From Actinostola sp. cb2023 (lineage: Eukaryota; Cnidaria; Anthozoa; Actiniaria; Actinostolidae): a DNA stretch of 64,000 nt. Made by a program: the position numbers and the translations under genes. The stretch spans positions 604,001 to 668,000 of the forward strand of contig JAUJYZ010001376.1 of NCBI GenBank assembly GCA_033675265.1, given 5' to 3'. The notes under the pieces were generated by a model, which had not been told where the DNA came from, made no database searches, and worked only from the letters and a program-made list of their open reading frames with translations. Shown in pieces: positions 21,871 to 32,331 of this stretch; position 1 is the first letter of the stretch, and the number at the start of each line of letters is the position of its first letter.

Positions 21871-23472
21871 TGACCAGAAGGAATGGATATCTTTTAATCC
21901 TTGTGCTTATGCTTTTTCGGGCACGTTTTCACAACACCTCTCGTGTTTGCAGGTAAGCTTGTGTCGCTGGTAACAACCAGGCTTGGGAATGGGATTGTCT
22001 CCCACACAAAACACCTTCATGTCATTTTATCATCATTTTGAGGATTCATTCATTCATTAATCATGACATTGAAAGATCACAGCACCGAATGCCAAAGCTG
22101 ACGAATTAACAATGATTTTTTTAAATACTGTACTTTTAAAGCTAATTTTATTATTATTTTTGTACTAAAATCTTAACTTCATTCTCACTGTAATGTAACG
22201 TATATTTAGTATCGCGTCCCGAAGGGTTTTCCACAAAGATATAGAAAACCAGCCAGTTGTTTTTCTTACTTTAAAAATTCAACCAAAATTATTATTTATT
22301 TATTTTTAGTTGTCGTAGTTTTTCCTGGAATTTTTGTAGGCATAATAACTTCCATTTCAGTGTTGTGCCGTTCAACCCTGATTGTTGTATCTGATTGTTC
22401 AAACGCTTCAGTCGTGTTGTTCCAAGGAAGAATTATATTAGAAAGCCGGAATGCAAAACATCCGCTTTGCGGATAAAAAATGTAGAGGCAATTCATTCCG
22501 AACGGCTTATCAATGTAAAAGGCACTTCTTTACCCAAATCTTTCTCGTTCAGCTTCGATTGTGTCGGACAACAGATAATGTAAACATGAGATTAATATTA
22601 GATAGAATGCTGATATTGTTGGCTCTCACGGCATCCGAGTCGATTGTGGGTTCGCCGTGTCATCGTTTAATAACAAACTACAGTATAGTTCACTGATATC
22701 ACCGGCAACACCAAGGCCAACAGGAAATAGCTTAGATTTGTAGACCCAAATGAAGTTACTGTGTTCCTAGAGTAATCGTACATGAAGTTCAAAGACTCCT
22801 ACATGTACAATGGTGTTCGTAGCATTCCTATTTAACGTTACAAAGATATATAACAGGACAACCAAGAGATTCGGTGAGTAAAATGCCTGTTATATTCGTT
22901 ATAAGCCGTTTTGAGCTGACTAAATCACTTCAAATTCAAGGTACTTGAGCTGATGTAACTTAACTGTGCTTTTTGTTTGTCCGTGATTTTAAACGAGAAA
23001 TACTTTGGAAAACCCCCTTCACTTCGATAGATTGTATTGCATTTGTGTTCATCGCTGAGATTCTGACTGTGAGTTGACCTGAAAAGGTTATCCTGGTGAG
23101 TGTTGCTTTCACCAATCTGTGTGTGTGGGTTCGGTTACGATAATATACTTAATAGATTCACAAATTGACCGAGCTAACAACACTGAATCAGTGAGACGTA
23201 TAAATAGATCGCCAAGAACACGTTTGTTTACTTACATCTCTGGCATTTGTCTTAATAAATCTCATTAATCTAATTTAGTTTCAACAAGTTTTTTTAGAAA
23301 TCACTACTCAAATTGTAAACGCTTCAATGAATTGAAGATAGATGACTGCCATGTGCTGAGTCAGTAGACCGTGCAATAAAAATATATGTACTTGTGTGAA
23401 ATCGGTTTTTAATGAGCGTGAAAGGAAGACTTAAAGTAATTATTTTGAAAATTCACTAATATATTTACTTTA

Positions 23473-23895
23473 TAATTAGCCATTACCTAAACGAGCAGGG
23501 AACTGGGAACGAGTTTATTAGAATTAATGCAATTACGAAATTATGACATGACATGAAAGAGCATGTTGAAATTAGTATCTGTGCAAAGTGGGATGTGATT
23601 TGAGCGAATTCTGTCGGAATTATAAACTTTTGAAATTGTGTTGTCCAGCCAAAATTTTACAGTGAATGTATGGTTTGGCTGGACAACATCAAAAAATTAC
23701 AGAGTTTGTATGTGACAATAGACATCTTTGATGCCCTCTAGCGTCAATATTAAGCCGAAGTTCACCAAACTTTCCAGATTAGCTAAGTTTTGGTCTGTCT
23801 GCTCAGAAAATGATGTCCACTTTTGCTAGTTTCTTATTGAACTAGTTTTACGGACTTGGTCCCAGTCCCCTGCTCGTTTTGGTAATGGCTAATTA
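23473..23895. repeat. Inverted-repeat element, 423 bp, ~36-bp ends
   Basis: taattagccattacctaaac(gagcaggg) at left and cctgctcgttttggtaatgg(ctaatta) at right; a second hairpin (ttgtccagccaaa / tttggctggacaa, 23643-23689) lies inside. No open frame. Confidence 0.85.
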
Positions 23896-24123
23896 CTTAT
23901 CATTTTAAAAATTAATCGCTTATTTTTAGAGAAGAAAATCTCGTAAATTTAAAATAGTTTTTAATAATATTGCATTCGCTGAGTGTGAATTGATTTTTCA
24001 TACGCGATTTCCATTTTCTCATCATTCATCACGTGACTACTCATTGTCCACTTCACTCATTCATCAATCCTGCATTTGGCGGGAATCTCACCACGCCCGT
24101 TTTTGTGTTTTGGCGGGAAACAG

Positions 24124-24369
24124 AATCTAACTAAAGCCATCTATGAACGTAAACAGCCCTTGGAAACAACCTTACAGCAAAGTGAACGATTCCTACAGAG
24201 TACAGCGCAGCAACTTCCTTCATTACAAAAGACCAACCTGGACTCGAAGATGACAAGTCTTGAGGCACGATGGAACAGACTACAAAGTGAACTCGACAAT
24301 CGCTACATGAGATTGGTGCTCATCCATGAAAAGTTGACGAAATTCGAGGAACTTCTTCATCCATTCTTG
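24124..24369 (+). CDS. Exon 28: spectrin repeat
   Basis: 82 codons, phase 0/0. NLTKAIYERKQPLETTLQQS and LEARWNRLQSELDNRYMRL; the NLxxxIxxxxPxx start recurs at the head of later rod exons. Confidence 0.9.
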
Positions 24370-24781
24370 GTGAGTTGTGCAACCGTCTTGTCTATATTGA
24401 GTGCTGACGTTCGCGAATAACCTCTAAACAACTTTGTTACGTCAACTGCCATTTGTAGATCTTTCAAATCCTGTGGCATGAACGCCAATGAAACATAGCT
24501 TGCGCGAGTTCGCATCGCGCCACTTTACCTGTTACACGAGGCAATTTTTCTTGCAATACGGCATAACGCAGTGGTCATGACAACAGAATATGACAAGTTG
24601 TAAAACAACAACAACTTTTTTATTATATTTTGGCAAATGGCGACGGAATTTTTCTTTTGCGTTTCAAGTTGCAAAGAGGGATGTTACAGGCGGACGTTCT
24701 TCTGCAAGTGTTTTCTCGATGGCGTTGCGTTACCTCGTGTAACATGGCCTTTAATAACTGTGTGTTATATCTATTTCGCAG

Positions 24782-24874
24782 GCGTGGCTAAAACGAGCAG
24801 AGGAGCAAAGTGCTGACATTCTGCGTAATGTGAACGACGTCCAGACAGCTCAACAAAGACTATTGATACACAAG
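24782..24874 (+). CDS. Exon 29: spectrin repeat helix A/B
   Basis: 31 codons, phase 0/0. AWLKRAEEQSADILRNVNDV, continuing HPFL/AWLKRAEE across the splice. Confidence 0.85.
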
Positions 24875-25225
24875 GTAAAGTGAATGCCTTTTATCTCTTG
24901 TTACTCCCTCACTTGTCACTGTCAATACATTTAACTACATTCCCCTGCACGCATTAACAACAGGCGCGTCTTGTGGGAGGCACACAGGGAGTCCAACATA
25001 GGACGTTATTCAGCACAGGGAGCCCAACATAATACGTATTGCGCGCGCTCTACCACAGGAAACCCGTCAAAGAGTTCCCAAAGGATTTTGGTGAAATATA
25101 CAGCTGTGTTGTAATTGGATTTCGTCACGTTGTAAAGAAAGTACTCTAAATTGCCTCTCTATACGTGGACTATTTTCGATGCGGCATATGCACATATGCA
25201 ATCCATTCTCTTTGTTTCCTCGTAG

Positions 25226-25309
25226 CATTTTGTAAATGATGTGAAGGACCACGAGAAAGACTTGAAAGCTGTTAACCAAAGCGGTGAAGACTTTCTACAT
25301 GAAGCAAAG
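25226..25309 (+). CDS. Exon 30: spectrin repeat helix B
   Basis: 28 codons, phase 0/0, acceptor tttcctcgtag, donor aaag/gtaata. HFVNDVKDHEKDLKAVNQSG then EDFLHEAK. Confidence 0.85.
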
Positions 25310-25444
25310 GTAATAACAATACCCATTCTATTGTTTATCAACTTCCCCCCTCCTCCCCCCCCCCCCCCCCTCCCCCTCCCCCCTCCCCCTACTCCTCCCC
25401 CTCCCCCAGGGCCGTTACGCAGGCTAAGAAATGTTCTTTTCCAG

Positions 25445-25771
25445 GTTTTTCACAGTGAACTGGAGAGATCAATATCAAACCTTGGTGATGACCAGTCTCC
25501 CAAGGAATCTATCGGCGATCCGAACGAGAAGTCGTGGGTTCTAGAAAACAAGTTATCAGACATCAACGAAAGGTACAATCGATTGCTTCTATTGTTGACT
25601 CAGCGAGGCACTTTATTGGACAAGTCCTGGCAACAGCTGAAGGACTATGACGTGAAAGCCAATCAAATGTTACCGTGGTTGAATTCCGCCGAGGAACGCC
25701 TGGCTAAAAAGACCGCGCAACCGATTGGTAACGATACGACGAGGATACGAAGGGAAATCGATGAGCTTAAG
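25445..25771 (+). CDS. Exon 31: full spectrin repeat
   Basis: 109 codons, phase 0/0. NKLSDINERYNRLLLLLTQR and LKDYDVKANQMLPWLNSAEE, helix C followed by helix A with Trp. A C-rich tract precedes its acceptor. Confidence 0.92.
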
Positions 25772-25787
25772 GTACGAGTCAATAAAT

Positions 25788-26020
25788 TATTAGGGAGTTT
25801 AAGATTTACACAGTCTACGACGGCGACGTCAACCGGAAGTGTAAATAACTTCTGTTCGGAGTTTCGTACATTAGATATTTAGTCCAAGCCTAAGCCTGTG
25901 AGGTTACTGCACCCACAGGGAATACCAACTACGAAGATATGAAACTCCGAACAGAAGTTATTTACACTTCCGGTTGATGTCGCCGTCGTAGATTTTGTAA
26001 AGCTTAAATTCCCTAATGTA
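25788..26020. repeat. Fold-back element, ~85-bp arms
   Basis: attagggagtttaagattta...gagtttcgta pairs with gaaactccgaacag...attccctaat. Starts 17 bp after exon 31 donor, ends ~55 bp before exon 32. Confidence 0.88.
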
Positions 26021-26075
26021 GTTCATCCCACTGCGAAGAACCTGTCTCTTAATTTTCGCTGTTCGGTTTTCGTAG

Positions 26076-26390
26076 GCATTCCAAGCAGAAGTCAACTCGC
26101 ACCAACCAGAGATTATCGCCATCGATGTGCTCGGACACAGTATCGAGGGACTGGTGCAGACACATACGTTTGAGAAGGGTAAACCTATTCGCCAAAGATA
26201 CGACGAACTGTGTATTAACATCGCGTTTTACGAAACCAAACTGCAAACTGCACATACCACGTCACAGAACTTTAAAGAAGGTTTAGATGCTGCAATTAAA
26301 GCTCTGCAAGACTTAAAGAAACAAATCGATAAACTACCGAAAGTGGCACGAAACCTTAACGAACTCCGAGAAGAGGCTCAACAGTTTAAA
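26076..26390 (+). CDS. Exon 32: full spectrin repeat
   Basis: 105 codons, phase 0/0. AFQAEVNSHQPEIIAIDVLG opens helix B; GKPIRQRYDELCINIAFYET is helix C. Fold-back elements occupy the introns on both sides. Confidence 0.92.
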
Positions 26391-26411
26391 GTAAGGATTG
26401 CGTTCCGTTAG

Positions 26412-26605
26412 AGTCGTTTTCGTATGAGGGGAAGTAGTTACGGTACGGTTCGTGCGATGACCGTGCCGTGATCGTGCGGTATCCAAGCATTCTGATTGGT
26501 TGAGCGATGATTTTGCGCGCTGTGATTGGTTGAATACAATGTCTTCGATTCCGTACCGTAACCGTAACTCCGTGCCGTAAGTTTCCCACTTATACGAAAA
26601 CGACT
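26412..26605. repeat. MITE-like element with agtcgttttcgtat ends
   Basis: Terminal agtcgttttcgtat and complement atacgaaaacgact; interior has many ccgtgccgt/cggtacgg motifs. Confidence 0.8.
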
Positions 26606-26713
26606 GTATATGCCGTTACTGCGCTTTATCGTGTATTGTGTCACGTTGTCTTCTTTTCTAATACCAAGCTAATAAATCAATAAAACTAATTGTTATTTCT
26701 CTAACTGTCGCAG

Positions 26714-26992
26714 GATATTCAAAACGAGCTGAATCGACTTGGGACTTCAGTCGAAGCCCTCAACGAAATGTTCCAAATCCAGAAAAAGAAACAAAAAGAA
26801 TCAAAATTCAAACAGTTGAACAAACTATGGGAAGAAGTCAGTGGCAAAGCAGACAAGCGACGCGGGGAAATGAAGAGTGTATTTGTTATGATTTCTAAAG
26901 ACTTTGAACGCTGGGAGCAGATGATGTTGAAACGACTGGACTCTGGGGAGCTTGTGACCTCTGATATCCTTGTGTTTGAAGAAAAACTGCAG
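26714..26992 (+). CDS. Exon 33: full spectrin repeat
   Basis: 93 codons, phase 0/0. DIQNELNRLGTSVEALNEMF, FKQLNKLWEEVSGKADKRRG, KDFERWEQMMLKRLDSGE. Slightly shorter than the 105-113 codons of its neighbours. Confidence 0.9.
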
Positions 26993-27210
26993 GTTTGTAG
27001 GCATATACATCTTACTACTGTTGTCAGGCGAGGTAGTGGTCGCTTAAGGGAGGTGGTCGCTTAGGGAGGTGGTCGCTTTAGGGAGGTGGTCGGAGGTGGC
27101 CGGTTGCATACATGAGACACTCTTTGAACAAAAATGAGTCTTAGAACTTCTATTATACATTTATATTCATTTAAACCGTTGTACTGAGAGATTGTCTTAT
27201 TTATATACAG

Positions 27211-27534
27211 TACTTCCAGAATGAGGTCGAACACATGCGCCCCGCCCTTCAAGGTGTCAATCAAGGAGGACATGAGCTCATCAATCTCGAGCGAACCAAG
27301 CAATCAATGATTCTTGAGACGCTTGATCGAGTCAACAAAGACTGGCAAACTCTTTGCGTCAAACTCATGAACACGGCTGCTAAATTCGACGAGCTGCAAG
27401 AACAGAGTCAACGATTCCACGTCGTCCTTAGAACTATAACCACGTGGCTTGACGTCACAGAAGAGACGTTGGTTACCATGGCACCGGTGGGAGTTGACCC
27501 TGATGTATTGGGAACACAGATTAACGAAGAAAAG
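27211..27534 (+). CDS. Exon 34: full spectrin repeat
   Basis: 108 codons, phase 0/0. LDRVNKDWQTLCVKLMNTAA (helix C) and QRFHVVLRTITTWLDVTEET (helix A). Confidence 0.93.
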
Positions 27535-27631
27535 GTTTGTAAAGACATTGTTTTTAAATATTGACAATTAAAATGGAAGTCCTAAACATTTAGCGAAGTT
27601 TAAACCCTCTCCCCACCCTCCCCCTCCTCAG

Positions 27632-27976
27632 ACTCTCCAAGAAGAAGCAGTCCAATACAAAGCTCGCCTCGATCTATTGATTGGCCTCGGTAAGGTCATC
27701 ATCACCATGACAACCAGACCAGACCAACTTCAAACGGAAACACATTCTCCACTGCAACAGGGCTTAGAGTCTGCGTTGGCGCGTTATGATGATATATGGA
27801 AGGGAATGGAAGCTCGACGCATCATCGTAGAGACGACTATTTTACAAATTGAACGATACAGACGCATGGTGAGAAATATCACCATCACTTTACACAAGGT
27901 CGAGAAGAAAGTCTCAAAATTGGAACCTATTGGAGGCGACATGGACACGATACAGAAACAGATCGTACAACATAAG
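27632..27976 (+). CDS. Exon 35: full spectrin repeat
   Basis: 115 codons, phase 0/0. TLQEEAVQYKARLDLLIGLG, ALARYDDIWKGMEARRIIVE. Intron upstream 97 bp. Confidence 0.92.
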
Positions 27977-28066
27977 GTGAGATGAAAATAAATAAAAATA
28001 AAAATAGTGAAAAATTAATGATTATGTTGGTGGTAGTAATGTGGTGTTGAAGGTAATACGGATGAT

Positions 28067-28195
28067 AGAGCAGATTTCGAATGACTGTGAAAAACTTACG
28101 GCACGGACGTGCCGTGCCGTGACCGTGATGATTTAGGATTTCGAATGAATCCGTGCGTGCGCCGTGGTTTTTCACAGTCCTACGAAATCTGCTCT
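28067..28195. repeat. MITE-like element with agagcagatttcg ends
   Basis: Terminal agagcagatttcg and complement cgaaatctgctct, 129 bp; interior gtgccgtgccgtgaccgtg resembles the element at 26412. Confidence 0.8.
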
Positions 28196-28378
28196 ATTGA
28201 TTGATGGTTATGTTGGTGAGTATGATATTACTGCTGCCGATGATGATGATGGTCGTCGTGGTAACGATTTGATGACGATTACGGTTGTGATGCTCACGAT
28301 TATAGTAAACAACGCTGAGACTGGTAAACCATTCCTTTGTATTTGTACGAAGTCTGACTACCAACTGTTTTCCACCAG

Positions 28379-28699
28379 AAACTTCAAAAGGAAGTCTCGC
28401 AAGCTCAGTTTGACATGGACACAGTCCTGAAATCTGGGAACGAGCTCATCGCAGGTCGAGCGGGAGCACCTGGTTCCAAGGAAGTCCAAGAAGAAATGGG
28501 TTTGCTTAAAGACAGAATGGATCGTGTGGTGGTTCTTACAAACGAGCGACATAGAGAACTTGAGAACAAATGGAACACCATGAAATACTTTAACGATAGC
28601 GTCAATAGGCTCAACGTGCAGCTTAAGCAGAAACTCGGCCAAATTGATGTCCTGATGAGGCCTGGGAATGACGCCATGGATATTTATAACGATCTCAAG
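28379..28699 (+). CDS. Exon 36: full spectrin repeat
   Basis: 107 codons, phase 0/0. KLQKEVSQAQFDMDTVLKSG, LKDRMDRVVVLTNERHRELE. Confidence 0.92.
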
Positions 28700-28809
28700 G
28701 TTTGTGATATTAGAAACCTAGAAACATTATTATTATTTCTAGTTCCGTTTATACGGGGAAGGGGCCAGGATATAGGGTGTGTTCGAAAAATAGCGAATCT
28801 GATACCTTA

Positions 28810-29217
28810 ACGCGCGTTCAGTCAGTCTGTCAGTCTGTCAGTTAGTCAGGCATTCTGTCTCTCAGTTTGTCAGTCGATCAGTGACTCAGTAAGTGTTTCA
28901 GTCAGTCAGTCATTCTGTCTGTCTGTCTGGACAATCATTCTGTCAGTCATTCTATCTGTATATCATTCTGTCTGTATGTCTGTCTGGACAGTCAGTTAGG
29001 CAATCTATATCAGTCATTCTGTCAGTCAGTCAATCTGTATGTCTGTCTCACTGATGAAGGGCTATGCCCGAAACCTCTGTTCAAAATACAATTGACACTT
29101 TTAAGAAATTTATTACTATTATTCAATCTAAAAAGTACAGTGTCACGCATCTCCAAGAACTTCTAGTTCATTTTTTGTATGTCAGTCAGTCAGTCCCTAT
29201 GTCAGTCTGTATGTCTA

Positions 29218-29263
<46 letters not shown>

Positions 29264-29275
29264 AGTCAGTCTTGT
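28810..29275. repeat. CAGT/CTGT microsatellites flanking a transposon-tail-like segment
   Basis: cagtcagt/ctgtctgt tracts at about 28815-29050 and 29175-29272; between them actgatgaagggctatgccc followed by gaaacctctg, a form common at retroelement ends. Confidence 0.75.
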
Positions 29276-29297
29276 ATTCATTGTTTTCATTTTCTAG

Positions 29298-29498
29298 ACT
29301 ATAGAATCAGACATCGATGGGCTGAGCGAAGAGATGACCACAATGAAGGAGTCCGCTGACGAAATGGTAATGCATCTTCACAACACCCAGCAGGATTCAA
29401 AACCAATCCACGATCAAGTGGAAGATATCGGCGATCAATGGAGACAACTACAGGCCAAGTTAAAGGAGCTAAGTGTATATCTTGGCAAGGGCAGACTG
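29298..29498 (+). CDS. Exon 37: spectrin repeat, partial, before the giant exon
   Basis: 67 codons, phase 0/0, acceptor attttctag, donor actg/gtatgt. TIESDIDGLSEEMTTMKESA, QVEDIGDQWRQLQAKLKELS. Ends inside helix C, so the giant exon interrupts a repeat here. Confidence 0.9.
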
Positions 29499-30201
29499 GT
29501 ATGTACAATACAATGTTATACGCACTACTCACGATCCATACATTGTTTGTAGGTTTTGCTTCACTCACATTATTCGTTGTATTCACAGTTTACTTCTATG
29601 CAAACTTACAGGGAACAGCTCTGACAGCTAGACAGCGTCGCTTTAGATTGTTACTACATCTTTTCTTTTGCAGGACTCATCAATTAGTTGTTATTGCATG
29701 CTGCCTTGAATGCTCTTTATCGAGCTGCGCACAAAACCACGCATTATTTCTCGATATACTTTTCCAATTTTAGGGACCAGTTTCTTTTCTCGCTGGTTTC
29801 ACCAAACGACAATGAATATAGTCTGTACTTTAGATAAATACCGCTGTCCAATTATGCTCACGCAAATTCCATAATTAATCAGATTGCCGGGTCGCGCGGA
29901 TTCGAACTTTGCTCCATTGAGTGTTTGCTCGAATTTTTCTCTATCGAGTGTAACGATTTGAAGCGATTCCATGAAACTCAATATTTTTTTTCGTTCTTAG
30001 TTTCCCCCATAAAATCTCACCGTCTCCTATATTTCCTTTCTATCCGTATATTGTATTTTCTCTTCCAATTGTCAGTACATCCAAATCTGTTTGCTATTAA
30101 ATACGAGACAAGTTATCGATGACCTTCTAGTATTTGACACTTTAATTAATGTTACAGACTTTCTAGTTTTCTATTTTCAAAGTTCCTTGTGAAATATATT
30201 C

Positions 30202-30275
30202 GTTGCTATAGCAATATATACCTGTTTTGTCGTTGCTATAGCAATATATACCTGTTTTGCCGTTGCTACAGCAAT
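30202..30275. promoter_or_regulatory. Three X-box-like palindromes (gttgctatagcaat) in a 30-bp repeat
   Basis: gttgctatagcaat at 30202 and 30232, gttgctacagcaat at 30262. RFX proteins bind inverted half-sites of the GTTRCC-N-GGYAAC type; these are near matches. They lie 850-930 bp upstream of the candidate leader ATG at 31129. A chance trinucleotide-like repeat is equally possible. Confidence 0.35.
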
Positions 30276-31128
30276 ATAATATACCTGTTTTGCCACCTAA
30301 TGCACTCACATTTTGTCGAATCTCTAATCTATTCAGACTATTCTGTCAATGAGAATTCAAGCCTAATCTTCTCTCCGTAAAATTTGAGTTCTTTGTGAGA
30401 TGTTCTTTGTCTCTGGAGTTCGTCTCCTCAAACCAGATGGGATGACATTTCTGAGTGAGATCATCGATCCTTGTGCTTCAAGCATTCATTTCAAGACCGT
30501 GATTTATACGGAATTCATTCAACGAAGCTCTCTGGCTCTCTTGTTATTACTGTCTGGAATATTCTAGAGATGTGTTGATACGTACCAGCTTTACCATGTG
30601 CTTATAGTCACGCCCATAGACGTATCGTAGACCGCATACATGTCTTGCGTGACATTCCCTGCTTAACTCCATCTTAATGCCTTGATTTCCACGTATAATA
30701 AGACAATTTAACACTTTATATTGCTGTAATATAATGATGTGGGCGTGATCATTATGCGTGACATAGTTGCGTGACAACGAACTGTCAGCGTGACAAGCGT
30801 GTTCTTCTTCTTCCAGTTCACTTCTCATGTCATAGTTGCAAAACATGTTTCTAACTTTTCTTTTCATAAGAGTTACATCGCACATATCAGGTTTAAGTAC
30901 CTACAGAGAGGGGCTATGTGGTAGTGTGTTATTACACGATTACTTCTCGACCAATGAATGTGCCGTGACCCGGAGAGCTTGCATCTAAATTCCCAGACGT
31001 AGACGCCGATCGCGTGGTACTAAAAACCAAACTGTCATGTTTCGCTTGCACTCCCCTGTGATCCCCTTTGGATCGGAAATCAACTCACAGAATAGCGTTG
31101 CATCGCTCGATAACCAGAGAGAATTGAG

Positions 31129-31179
31129 ATGAACTTTCTGAATAGCGTATTCAACCGCTTTCGAGGCCAACCCAATGTA
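31129..31179 (+). CDS. Candidate alternative first exon, 17-codon leader
   Basis: ATG 31129, reads MNFLNSVFNRFRGQPNV, then donor gta/gtaagt, phase 0, matching the phase-0 acceptor of the giant exon. An in-frame TAA lies 18 bases upstream of the ATG. The leader is amphipathic and basic. If real it would start an isoform directly at the giant repeat exon, without actin-binding or plakin domains. Short open frames next to a GTAAGT occur by chance, so only transcript evidence decides. Confidence 0.45.
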
Positions 31180-32331
31180 GTAAGTAATCTAAAGGAAATC
31201 TCTGCTCCATATGTAAGAGCTAAGTAATATTAATCAATGACGATATGCATTGCTTCGTGGAGAGTTGACCTTTTGTTGAGATGTAATTGTGAACATTAGT
31301 GAATACATTTCAGGTTAACGGCGCAGTGTAGCTAGGTTGTCTTTTGTGATATTTCCATCGTGAATGTACAGACCCGCCAAGTTCATATAAGCGATTTGCC
31401 AATACTAACGGATGACATGTTATACCATAATCAAAACCACTCTTGACCTGACTTCTGAAAGTTGTCGAGTAGCATTTTGTTCGTATCACGTCTCGCTTGA
31501 TAAGAAGGTTAACTCGAGTTTACAAACCACTCGAAATGCTATACCACTTTATTTCTAACTTTAGACCTTCAACAAATCGACAAAACGAGTCATTTTACTT
31601 CACAGCAGAACGATAAACTTCTGTTGAACTTAATGAACTTTTTAATTATATTTATTTTGATGTCGATTGTTAATCAAATGTTCTTTGACATTGTTTAACA
31701 TGATAAATTCAACAAAAGAAGGAATTTTATCTTTGACACAGTAAAATAAAAGATGGCGAAAGGAACTGTTTCAATCTTGTTTCTCGTTAGTTTCCTGTAC
31801 AGAATTGCTTACAACACGATCCAAGATCGGAGATTTTTAGATCACTGTAATTCTTATATATTAAAAATACATACAGCGTGGATATCATCACACAAATACA
31901 TCATTATTATTCCAAAATTCACAATTACCTGTGAGAGACTTTTCTGGTTATCTATTATCTTTATTCACTTGAGTCCTAGTTGTTGACAAAAATAATTTAT
32001 GTACTCTATTGTCTGTCTCTGATGTAAATTATTAGAAGAAAAAAACTATTGTTTAATCCTTCTTTATTCTTAGCAATAGATATGCTTCTTAAATTAGCTT
32101 TTTTTTAGCTTTTTTTTTTGGAGCAGAGATTAGAATTTGAAATAAAAAGTGAAACTAAGTTAATGTTCGGTCGAGTTATTTACATAAAATAAGCGCCGTG
32201 ACACAAAGCTTAATGCAGCGCAGTGTGGTTCCTATACTTTCTCTTTGCTTGCGAATGTTTAATATTGTTCTCGTAAGAAATGACATTATTTTGTTTCAGT
32301 AAGTTCAACTTTTAACTTGTTTTGTTACCAG

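Larger units (their letters stand above)
20998..24123. other. Intron 27 (3.1 kb): minisatellite and fold-back element, no exon accepted
   Basis: Contains the 65-bp array and a 423-bp inverted-repeat element. Candidate ATG/donor pairs at 21917-21953 and 22811-22874 end in phase 2 and phase 1, which do not fit exon 28. Confidence 0.65.
29499..32331. other. Intron 37 (2.8 kb) with a candidate alternative promoter for the giant exon
   Basis: Contains the 30-bp triplet repeat with X-box-like palindromes (30202-30275) and the candidate leader exon at 31129. Otherwise AT-rich with no other gene-like structure. Confidence 0.55.

Noticed and set aside
22395..22874. Small open frames and a signal-peptide-like MRLILDRMLILLALTA, and an ATG at 22811 leading to ggtgagt
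   Set aside because: No phase-0 donor; the 22811 candidate ends in phase 1, which does not fit exon 28, and there is no other supporting signal.
31753..31986. 77-codon open frame with hydrophobic start (MAKGTVSILFLVSFLYRIAY)
   Set aside because: No donor in phase 0, ends in a stop within the intron, no similarity recognised.
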